Part shown: positions 50,357 through 57,888 of the stretch, in pieces | Layout of the letters: each line of letters starts with the position of its first letter | Numbering within the stretch: position 1 is the stretch's first letter | Assembly (NCBI RefSeq): GCF_016862215.1 | Contig: NZ_BOMN01000023.1 | Span: 1 to 64,000 of the forward strand | Length of the DNA: 64,000 bases | From: Winogradskya humida | GTDB lineage: Bacteria; Actinomycetota; Actinomycetes; Mycobacteriales; Micromonosporaceae | Reading direction: 5' to 3' | Position numbers and translations under genes: made by a program | The notes under the pieces: model-generated | Databases searched by the model: none | What the model saw: the letters and a program-made list of their open reading frames with translations, nothing else | Told to the model about the DNA's origin: nothing

Positions 50357-52423
50357 ATGCGCATCCGTTCCCTGCTAGCCACGTTACTACTGTCCACTGT
50401 GGTCCTCGCCGTCCCCGCCGCCGCGCGGGCCGACGAAGGCGCCATCTATGACCCCATTCCTACGGAACCCGTTACGTCCCGGCTCGGGCTCGTCCTGCAG
50501 GAGTATGCGAATTTCCCGCAATCCGAGCCGACGCCCGCGCCTGTCGACGCGCGGTTGATGCGTAAGGCACGTATCAACACCATCATGGAGGTGCCGGACG
50601 GTTCGGGGCGCCGGGCCGTTCCCGACCTGAACGGCAACCTGTACGTCGTCGAGAACGGCGTGCCGCACGTCTATCTCGACGTCGCCGCGACCTTCGCGCC
50701 GCAGTTCTTCTCCGGCCGGGGGCTGGGACAGGGCTTCGGGTACGTGACGTTCCACCCGGACTTCAAGCGCAACGGCATTTTCTACACGATCCACACCGAG
50801 CTGCCGTCCGCGACTCCGGCGGTGCCCGATTACCAGCAGGCGACCGTGCTCTATCACGGCGTCATCGACGAATGGCACGCCACCGACCCGGCCGCGGACA
50901 CGTTCTCCGGAACCCACCGCGAGGTGCTGCGCATCGGGTTCGGCGGGCAGATCCACGGCATTCAGGAGATCAATTTCAATCCGTACGCCCACCGCGGCGA
51001 CGCCGACTACGGGCTGCTCTACCTGGCGGTCGGCGACGGCGGCCAGGGCGTCGGCAACACCGACCCGCAGAACCTCGCGATGCCGCACGGGAAACTGTTG
51101 CGCATCGACCCGCGCGGGACGAACTCCGCCAACGGGAAGTACGGCATCCCGGCGAGCAACCCGTTCGTCGGCCAGGCCGGCAAGCTCGGCGAGATCTACG
51201 CGTACGGTTTCCGGGACCCGCACCGGTTCAGCTGGGACAAGGCGACCGGGCGGCTCTACCTCGGCCACATCGGCGAACACGCGATCGAGTCCATCTACGA
51301 CGTGCGCGCCGGTGACAACTTCGGCTGGAGCGAGCGTGAGGGCGCGTTCGTCTTCGACAAGACGCCGACCACACCGTGCGACCGGCTCTACCCGCTCCCG
51401 GCCGACGACGCCGGATACGTCTACCCGGTCGCGGCGTACGACCACAACCCGCCGGCGGGCTGGAACTGCACGAGCGACGTCGGTGTAGCCGTCGCCGGCG
51501 GCTTCGTCTACCGCGGCTCCGACGTCCCGGCGCTGCGCGGCAAGTACGTCTTCGGCGACCTGGTCAACGGCTGGGTGTTCTACACCGAGGCGAGCGAGAT
51601 GAAACGCGGTCAGGCCCCGGCCACGATCCACCGGCTGAACCTGTTCGACGCCGCGGGAACTCCCGTCGAGATGCGCGACCTGTCCTCACCCGGCGCACCC
51701 GGCGACCCCAACCGCGTCGACCTGCGCTTCGGCACCGACCGCGAGGGTGAGCTCTACATCGTCGCCAAGGCCAACGCGAAGATCTGGAAGGTGACCGGCA
51801 CGAAGGTGTACGCAGCTGCCTCTGCCGGCACCACCCACCTGCGCAACGAGATGCGTCCCAGCAACTGGGCGCCGGTCACGCCGTCGAAGTGGCAGTTCAC
51901 CGGTCACGAGGCCATCCTCGCCGAGGCGGGCACCGAACGCCCCGGCCCGCGGCGGCCGTTCGAATACGCGATCCAGACCGGCGGCCCGGTTCTGTCGTCC
52001 GTGGAGGTGAAGGCGGACGTGCGGCTCGACGAGGAGGTCGAGATCGTCAACCGCGACATCATCATCGTCTTCGGCTGGCGCTCGGACACCGAGTTCTACT
52101 ACGCGCACCTCTCGACCGACAACACCATCTACCCGCACAACGGCATCTTCAAGGTGAACAACGCCGACCGCGAACGGATCGACTACCAGTGGAACGGCCG
52201 ATCCCGCGGCGCGAACCCCGCCATCATCGACAAGGACTGGCACGACGTCCGTGTCAAGCACCTCCCGGCGACGGGCGAGATCGCGGTCTACGTCGACGGC
52301 TCGAAGGACCCGCTGATGACCGCCCACGACACGACGTTCACGTCGGGCCGGGTGGGCTTCGGCTCGTTCGACAACATCGGGCGTACCCGTGACTTCCAGG
52401 TGACCGGCACGCCGGCGGTCTGA
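50357..52423 (+). CDS. Secreted PQQ-type sugar dehydrogenase with C-terminal carbohydrate-binding-like domain
   Basis: 688-residue secreted protein. Signal peptide LLATLLLSTVVLAVPAAARA. Residues about 60-480 match the glucose/sorbosone dehydrogenase beta-propeller: YVTFHPDFKRNGIFYTIHTE, LYLAVGDGGQGVGNTDPQNLAMPHGKLLRIDPRGTNS, IYAYGFRDPHRFSWD, GGFVYRGSDVPALRGKYVFGDLVNG. Residues about 510-685 form a jelly-roll like the DUF1080/LamG group (EVKADVRLDEEVEIV, DVRVKHLPATGEIAVYVDG). It likely oxidises a sugar outside the cell with PQQ or a related cofactor; no cytochrome domain is seen, so the electron acceptor is unknown. Last cistron; a strong terminator follows. Confidence 0.84.
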   Translation: MRIRSLLATLLLSTVVLAVPAAARADEGAIYDPIPTEPVTSRLGLVLQEYANFPQSEPTPAPVDARLMRKARINTIMEVPDGSGRRAVPDLNGNLYVVENGVPHVYLDVAATFAPQFFSGRGLGQGFGYVTFHPDFKRNGIFYTIHTELPSATPAVPDYQQATVLYHGVIDEWHATDPAADTFSGTHREVLRIGFGGQIHGIQEINFNPYAHRGDADYGLLYLAVGDGGQGVGNTDPQNLAMPHGKLLRIDPRGTNSANGKYGIPASNPFVGQAGKLGEIYAYGFRDPHRFSWDKATGRLYLGHIGEHAIESIYDVRAGDNFGWSEREGAFVFDKTPTTPCDRLYPLPADDAGYVYPVAAYDHNPPAGWNCTSDVGVAVAGGFVYRGSDVPALRGKYVFGDLVNGWVFYTEASEMKRGQAPATIHRLNLFDAAGTPVEMRDLSSPGAPGDPNRVDLRFGTDREGELYIVAKANAKIWKVTGTKVYAAASAGTTHLRNEMRPSNWAPVTPSKWQFTGHEAILAEAGTERPGPRRPFEYAIQTGGPVLSSVEVKADVRLDEEVEIVNRDIIIVFGWRSDTEFYYAHLSTDNTIYPHNGIFKVNNADRERIDYQWNGRSRGANPAIIDKDWHDVRVKHLPATGEIAVYVDGSKDPLMTAHDTTFTSGRVGFGSFDNIGRTRDFQVTGTPAV

Positions 52424-52431
52424 TCCCTTCA

Positions 52432-52463
52432 GCAGTGGCCCGGCCTGATGGCCGGGCCACTGC
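52432..52463 (+). terminator. Strong terminator ending the Liv/PQQ operon
   Basis: A 14-bp perfect stem, GCAGTGGCCCGGCC and GGCCGGGCCACTGC with a TGAT loop, starts 8 bp after the dehydrogenase stop and 2 bp before the end of the convergent NicO gene, so it may serve both. Confidence 0.85.
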
Positions 52464-52465
52464 CG

Positions 52466-54088
52466 TCAGGCGTGGAGCAGGCTCATCGCGGCGAGGCCGG
52501 CCATGCCGAGGCCTACCAGCAGGATGATCGTGGCTGTTGCGGTGGGCATGCGGCGGGTCAGGAGGGCGGGCCAGCGGCCGGCGGTGGCGCGGTGGAGGCG
52601 GTCGCCCCAGCGGGCCAGGGCGAAGCCGATGCCGGTGAGGGTCGCGGCCAGACCGATGCCGTACGCGAGGACGAGGATCACGCCGTACCAGGCGCGGCCC
52701 AGGGCTGCCGCGCCGAGCAGGACCACCACGGCTGACGGGCTTGGGGAGAGGCCACCGGCGAAGCCCATGGCCAGGAGGGTCCGCACGCGCACCGGTTCGT
52801 CAGGCGCGGGGACGTAATGGGTGTGGGTGCGGCCGTCGCCGTGATCGTGGGTGTGTGCCTGCCCGTGGTCATGATCGTGGGTGTGGGCGGGCATCACGAT
52901 CTGCACGCCGGGGTGGGTGGCGGTGGTGACGGCGCTCGACGGCGCGGTGATGGAGACGAGCGACGGGATGTGTGCCGGGGAGGCGACGCTGTGGTGGTGC
53001 GGCAGGGTGGACGGCTCGGGTAGGTGTGAGTGGGTATGGGTCGGGGTGCGGAGGCGGCGGATCGCCTGGCGCAGGAGCTGGGCGCCGACGAGGGCTACCA
53101 GGATGCCGCTGGTGAGTTTGAGCCAGTCGTAGAGGGAGTCCGGGGCGAGCTGGACCGAGGTGGCCAGGATGATGCCCAGGGCCAGGACGCCGAGGGTGTG
53201 TGTGACCGCGACCGAGGCTGCCACCGTCAACGCCTGGCGCAGGCGGCCGCGGGAACCCACGAGGTAGGCCGCCATGATGGTTTTGCCGTGGCCGGGAGCG
53301 ACCGCGTGGGCGCCGCCGAGGATCAGGGCGACGAGGACGGCGAGGATGCCGACGCCGAGGGTCAGCTGCGGGTGGCCCACCAGGTCGGTGAACCAGGCCG
53401 TGAAGCGGTCGACGTCCCGGGCCTGGGACGTGCCGGTGCCGGTGGGGCCGAAGGGTGCCGCTGCTGCTGCCGGGCCGCCGGGGCGTGCGGTGAAGGACGC
53501 TGTGCGCGTGTCGGCGTTCACCGCGCCCGGGGGATAGGCGGTCAGGCGGGCGCTGGACGAGGTGGTGGGCACCGTGGAGGCGGTGAGCGTGTAGCGGTCG
53601 CCCACGGCGGTGATCTCGCGCCAGCCGATGCGGTCCGGGTACAGGGCGGACCCGTACGTGATCGGCGTCGTGGTGGTGAGGTGGGTGGTGGCGTGCAGGA
53701 CGCACTGCAGGCGCAGCGTGGTCAGGCCGCCCGCGCCCGGAGGGAATGTCAGCCCGGCCGGGCGGGAGGTGAGCGTCTGCTGCCGTCCGGCCGCGACCAG
53801 GGTGCTCGATGCGGCCGCCGCGGCGCAGGTCCGCTGGGCGTAGGTGTCGCTCTCGGCCGGTGACAGGGTCGCGTCGTGGTCGGTGTCGATCTCGTCGTTG
53901 CGGGCCTGGTAGGCGGGGAGTTCCGCGAGGTCCAGCACGTAGTCGATGTCGATACCCGTGCTGGTGACGCGCAGGCCCGCGTACTGATTGGTGGTGAAGT
54001 TCCCCAGCGGATGGGCCTGGGCCGGGGCAGCGAGACCGACCACCGCGACGAGACCGAGCAGGGCCGCCGAGAGCACTCTGCGGGTCAT
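52466..54088 (-). CDS. NicO-family nickel/cobalt transporter with N-terminal exported domain
   Basis: 540-residue protein. A signal-like segment (ALLGLVAVVGLAAPAQAHPLGNFTTNQYAGL) leads a 200-residue extracytoplasmic beta domain; the membrane part (about six helices) starts near residue 255 and holds the family motif GGAHAVAPGHGKTIMAAYLVGSRG. A central His-rich loop (HTHDHDHGQAHTHDHGDGRTHTHY) is typical of metal transporters. ATG 54088 overlaps the TPR stop. Efflux (RcnA-like) or uptake cannot be told apart by sequence. Codon phase is consistent from this ATG; longer frames are not genes. Confidence 0.84.
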   Translation of the reverse strand: MTRRVLSAALLGLVAVVGLAAPAQAHPLGNFTTNQYAGLRVTSTGIDIDYVLDLAELPAYQARNDEIDTDHDATLSPAESDTYAQRTCAAAAASSTLVAAGRQQTLTSRPAGLTFPPGAGGLTTLRLQCVLHATTHLTTTTPITYGSALYPDRIGWREITAVGDRYTLTASTVPTTSSSARLTAYPPGAVNADTRTASFTARPGGPAAAAAPFGPTGTGTSQARDVDRFTAWFTDLVGHPQLTLGVGILAVLVALILGGAHAVAPGHGKTIMAAYLVGSRGRLRQALTVAASVAVTHTLGVLALGIILATSVQLAPDSLYDWLKLTSGILVALVGAQLLRQAIRRLRTPTHTHSHLPEPSTLPHHHSVASPAHIPSLVSITAPSSAVTTATHPGVQIVMPAHTHDHDHGQAHTHDHGDGRTHTHYVPAPDEPVRVRTLLAMGFAGGLSPSPSAVVVLLGAAALGRAWYGVILVLAYGIGLAATLTGIGFALARWGDRLHRATAGRWPALLTRRMPTATATIILLVGLGMAGLAAMSLLHA

Positions 54089-55410
54089 TCGGCACCGTCC
54101 AGACGGGCGAGCTGCTTGCGGGCATCCGGTGCGTGGCGCAGGGAGAAGTACGGGTTGATCGCTAGCGCTGCGGCGAAGTCCTTGCGTGCCCCGGGTTTGT
54201 CGCCGAGGGCGAGGCGGATCGTGGCGCGCTGGTAATGGGCGCGGGCGTCGCGGGTGCCGAGGCGCAGGCCCCTGTCGGCATGGGTGAGCGCGTCGCGGTC
54301 GCGTCCGGCCGCGTGCAGGGCCCACGCGTACGCCGTTTCGACCGTCACGCTCGGACGCGCGGCGAACAGCGCCTTCCCCTTCGCGACGGCCGGGCCGGGC
54401 TCGCCGTGGTCGGCGTAGAACAGGACCAGGTCGATGTCGGTCGTGGCGGGAGTGGCTCCGGGCAGCGCCGCCGCCGCGCGGATGAGCTGGTCCACCGGGG
54501 CGGCCGGCTGACCCGCCGCGGTCAGGGTGTCGGACAGCGTCACCAGGTGGTCGACAGTGGGCAGGATCGCCGTTGCCGCGTGCAGATCGGTGAGCGCGCC
54601 GGTCAGGTCGCCGCGGGCCGCGCGCACCCGGGCCCGGTCGGCGAGCAGTGCCGGTTGGTTCGGGATCCGTGCGAGGCCCTGCGCGTAGTAGTCGCCGGCC
54701 GTGGCGAGGTCGCCGGCGCCGAACGCCAGCTCGCCCAGGTGGGTGAGCGCGAACACCGCGTCGGCGTCCCCGCCGGCCACGTCCAGTGCGCGTCGCATCA
54801 TCGCCGTGGCCTGGGGCAGATCGCCGCGCAGTTCGAACAGGTACGACGCGCGGCCGAACGAGCCGGTGTCGGGCCGCAGGTCGAGCATGCGCTGTACGGC
54901 GTCCGTGGCCTCGTCGTAACGCCCGAGCTCGACGTTCGCGTCGGTCAGCACGCCGTACGCGTCGGCGGAGTACGTGTCCGTGGCGACGGCGCGGCCGGCG
55001 TACGACAGCGCCTTGCGGAAGTCGTGTCTCGCCGCGGCGAGCGCGCCCATGCCGGTGAGAGCGGCGGCGTTTCCGGTCGGCTGCACCGTGAGCGAGCGGC
55101 GCAGGGCGGTCTCGGCGGCGGGGTAGTGGCTGGGGTCGTAGGTGATCCGGGCGAGCTGGACCTGCGCCATGCCGAGCGATGCCCAGCCCTGCCAGTCGCC
55201 GGGGACCTCGCCCAGATGGGTGCGCGTCCGGCTGACGAACGCGTCGAGGGCGGACGTCGTGGTGCTCGCGGAATTGTCCGAGGAATCGGTGGCCGGGGCG
55301 TGATCGCGCAGCGGTCCGAGCAGGATCCCGGCGCCGGCGAGCAGGACACCGGCCACCGCGACGACCAGGACGGGGCGGATCCATCTTCTTCGCACCGGCA
55401 AATAGTGCAT
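54085..55410 (-). CDS. Membrane-anchored tetratricopeptide-repeat protein
   Basis: 441-residue protein. A single N-terminal helix (WIRPVLVVAVAGVLLAGAGILLG) anchors a long array of TPR units (AETALRRSLTVQPTGNAAALTGMGALAAARHDFRKALSYAGRAV, DAYGVLTDANVELGRYDEATDAVQRML, LTHLGELAFGAGDLATAGDYYAQGLARIP). Coupled to the NicO gene by ATGA. Divergent from DUF4331. Likely a scaffold outside the membrane. A possible -10 lies 5-7 bp before the ATG, so the mRNA may be leaderless. Confidence 0.8.
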   Translation of the reverse strand: MHYLPVRRRWIRPVLVVAVAGVLLAGAGILLGPLRDHAPATDSSDNSASTTTSALDAFVSRTRTHLGEVPGDWQGWASLGMAQVQLARITYDPSHYPAAETALRRSLTVQPTGNAAALTGMGALAAARHDFRKALSYAGRAVATDTYSADAYGVLTDANVELGRYDEATDAVQRMLDLRPDTGSFGRASYLFELRGDLPQATAMMRRALDVAGGDADAVFALTHLGELAFGAGDLATAGDYYAQGLARIPNQPALLADRARVRAARGDLTGALTDLHAATAILPTVDHLVTLSDTLTAAGQPAAPVDQLIRAAAALPGATPATTDIDLVLFYADHGEPGPAVAKGKALFAARPSVTVETAYAWALHAAGRDRDALTHADRGLRLGTRDARAHYQRATIRLALGDKPGARKDFAAALAINPYFSLRHAPDARKQLARLDGAE

Positions 55411-55543
55411 GACGGACTCTATATTTCGATCCTGACACGAGTAAGAAAAACCCAATACCACAACAATCAGCCTGGAAAGGGGCTACGAACAAGGGTGGGG
55501 CGGTGGCATCGGCGCCACCTGCCCGACCTATCCCGGGGGAAGA

Positions 55544-56947
55544 ATGAAACTCGCCGTATCGCGCCGACGCAGGGGACTGGTGGCCTTCGCAGCCATCGGT
55601 GCCTCCGCTGCCTGCGTGGCCGCACTGGCCCCGATGCAGAGCAACGCGTCCTCGCACCGCGAGGCGCCGCTGATCGCGTCGACGCCCAGTCTGGACAACA
55701 CGGACCTGTACGCGTTCGTGAGCCCTGACATGCAGGACACCGTCACGCTCATCTCGAACTGGTCGCCGTTCGAGGAGCCGAACGGTGGCCCGAACTACTA
55801 CCCGTTCGCCGAGAGCACGGCACACGACATCAACATCGACAACGATGGTGACGCCAGGCCCGACATCGTGTACCGCTGGACGTTCTCGACGACGTACCAG
55901 AACGACGCGACGTTCCTCTACACCACGGGACCCGTCACGTCGCTGGCGGACAAGGACCTGAACATCCGCCAGACGTACAAGCTCCAGCGGATCACGCCGA
56001 CGGAGACGAAGACGATCCTGAAGAGCGCGCGGGTGGCGCCCTCGTTCACCGGCAAGGCGTCCATGCCGGACTACGCGGCGCTGTCCAACGCGGCCATCAC
56101 ATCGGCCGGCGCGGGCTCGAAGTCGTTCGCCGGCCAGGCCGACGACCCGTTCTTCGCCGACCTGCGCGTCTTCGACCTGCTCTACGGCGGTGACCTGAGC
56201 GAGGTCGGGCAGGACACGCTCAAGGGCTACAACGTGAACACCATCGCGCTGCGGGTCCCGAAGGCGGATCTCGCGCTCAAGAGCGACGCGACGCGCAACC
56301 CGATCGTGGGCATCTGGACCACGACCAAGCGCCTCGGCGCGAGCATGAACGGCAAGCCGGCCACCTCCGTGCAGGTGTCCCGGCTCGGCATGCCGCTGGT
56401 CAACGAGGCGGTGCTGCCGCTGCGGGTGAAGAACCAGTTCAACGCCACGCGGCCGATGGACGACGCCAAGTTCCTCAAGTACGTGACCAACCCCGAGGTA
56501 CCGCGTCTGATGGAGGCCATCTACAAGATCCCGGCGCCGGCCACGCCGCGTACCGACCTGGTCGAGGTCTTCCTCACCGGCGTCTGCAAGACCGGCTGCA
56601 CCGGCCCGGTCGCGGCCGACCTGAACTCGCAGCTGCTCAACAAGGACGTGGACAAGAAGGAGTTCGCGCCCAGCGAGCAGCTGCGGCTCAACATGGGCGT
56701 GCCGGCCTCGGCCAACCCGAACCGGCTCGGCGTTGTCGGCGGTGACCTCGCCGGCTTCCCGAACGGCCGCCGGCTCGCCGACGACGTGCTCGACGTGACC
56801 GTGCAGGCCGCCGAGGGTGTGCTGCTGCCGGGCGCCTCGGACACCGTCAAGGGCCTCGGCGACGGGGTGAACGCGAACGACCATGAGTTCCGCAGCTCGT
56901 TCCCGTACGTCTCGCTGCCGAACATGGTCGGGGTCAACGAGAGCTGA
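55544..56947 (+). CDS. Secreted DUF4331 family protein
   Basis: 467-residue exported protein. Basic N-terminus then a hydrophobic segment (GLVAFAAIGASAACVAALAPMQSNASSHREAPLIA). The family signature SSHREAPLIASTPSLDNTDLYAFVSPDMQDTVTLISNW follows the cleavage site, and DGDARPDIVYRWTFSTTYQND and LRVFDLLYGGDLSEVGQDTLKGYNVNTIALRVPKADL are typical blocks. DUF4331 has no known function; it is often found with TPR and metal-transport genes. GGGGGAAGA lies before the ATG. Terminated or attenuated by a hairpin at 56970. Confidence 0.88.
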   Translation: MKLAVSRRRRGLVAFAAIGASAACVAALAPMQSNASSHREAPLIASTPSLDNTDLYAFVSPDMQDTVTLISNWSPFEEPNGGPNYYPFAESTAHDINIDNDGDARPDIVYRWTFSTTYQNDATFLYTTGPVTSLADKDLNIRQTYKLQRITPTETKTILKSARVAPSFTGKASMPDYAALSNAAITSAGAGSKSFAGQADDPFFADLRVFDLLYGGDLSEVGQDTLKGYNVNTIALRVPKADLALKSDATRNPIVGIWTTTKRLGASMNGKPATSVQVSRLGMPLVNEAVLPLRVKNQFNATRPMDDAKFLKYVTNPEVPRLMEAIYKIPAPATPRTDLVEVFLTGVCKTGCTGPVAADLNSQLLNKDVDKKEFAPSEQLRLNMGVPASANPNRLGVVGGDLAGFPNGRRLADDVLDVTVQAAEGVLLPGASDTVKGLGDGVNANDHEFRSSFPYVSLPNMVGVNES

Positions 56948-56967
56948 CCGCTTCCGGAGGAACAAGT

Positions 56968-57888
56968 GTGAGGCCGGGTGCCCCCATGGGCCCGGCCTCG
57001 CGCCGTATCTTGGCGCGTATGTCCACAGAGCTCATCAACGCGGCGCTGAAACTCATCCAGGACAAGTACATCTTCCCGGACAAGGCCGCCGAGATCACAC
57101 AGCGGATCCAGGCCGGGGACTACGAGGGGCTCGACGAGCGGACGCTGGGGGAGCGGCTCACCGGCGTACTCTTCGACGTCACCGCCGACAAGCATCTGCG
57201 GATCCGCACGCGGGAAGCGGACATGGGCTCGGGGATGACCGAGCAGGAATGGATCGCGGCCTACAAGAAGAGGCTCCTGACGGTCAATTACGGGATCGAG
57301 CGGGTCGAGCGGCTGGACGGCAACGTCGGGCTGCTCGCTCTGACCGAGATCCCCGACGCGGGCACGGGCGGCGACGCCCTCGCCGCCGCCATGCGACTGG
57401 TCGCGCATACCGAGGCGCTCATCATCGATCTGCGTACCTGCCGGGGCGGGGTGCCGAACGGTGTCCACCTCCTGATGAGCTACTTCTTCCCCGATGACGA
57501 GACCCACCTCGGGGACATCTACGACGGTGCGACCGGGACGACCCGGCAGTACTGGAGCCTCGCGTACCTGCCCGGTGAGCGGTACCTCGCCAAGCCGGTC
57601 TACGTGCTGACGAGTGGCTTCACGTTCTCCGGCGCCGAGGATCTCAGCTACACGCTGCAGAGCCTCGGGCGCGCCACGGTGGTCGGGGAGACCACGCGTG
57701 GCGGCGCCCACCCCACTCAGATGTTCGCGCTGTCGGCGACGATGGAGGTCACGGTTCCCGTCGCGCGCTCGATCAGCCCGGTCACGGGAACGAACTGGGA
57801 AGGCACGGGTGTCGTCCCTGACGTGAGCGTCCCGGCCGGCGAGGCGCTCGCGCGGGCGTTGCGGGACTACACGGCGTCGGCGCGGTAA
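56968..57888 (+). CDS. S41 peptidase-like protein
   Basis: 306-residue soluble protein of the S41/IRBP-type tail-protease family: helical N-domain STELINAALKLIQDKYIFPDKAAEI, ALIIDLRTCRGGVPNGVHLLMSYF, the Ser-containing motif VLTSGFTFSGAEDLSY and TVVGETTRGGAHP. No signal peptide or PDZ is visible, so it may be cytoplasmic. GTG 56968 follows GGAGG by 7 bp and 20 bp after the DUF4331 stop; ATG 57019 is the alternative. A 9-bp hairpin covers the first codons of the longer form. Its 3' end overlaps the GH36 gene by 22 bp on the other strand. Confidence 0.78.
   Translation: MRPGAPMGPASRRILARMSTELINAALKLIQDKYIFPDKAAEITQRIQAGDYEGLDERTLGERLTGVLFDVTADKHLRIRTREADMGSGMTEQEWIAAYKKRLLTVNYGIERVERLDGNVGLLALTEIPDAGTGGDALAAAMRLVAHTEALIIDLRTCRGGVPNGVHLLMSYFFPDDETHLGDIYDGATGTTRQYWSLAYLPGERYLAKPVYVLTSGFTFSGAEDLSYTLQSLGRATVVGETTRGGAHPTQMFALSATMEVTVPVARSISPVTGTNWEGTGVVPDVSVPAGEALARALRDYTASAR
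56970..56999 (+). terminator. Hairpin after DUF4331 covering the S41 gene start
   Basis: GAGGCCGGG and CCCGGCCTC form a 9-bp stem with a 12-base loop, beginning 22 bp after the DUF4331 stop. It begins 2 bases inside the GTG-start form of the S41 gene. It may end transcription or limit translation of the next gene. Confidence 0.55.

Noticed and set aside
52466..56965. 1499-codon open frame on the minus strand
   Set aside because: Only its last 541 codons (NicO protein) are real; the rest is antisense to DUF4331 and out of frame with the TPR gene.
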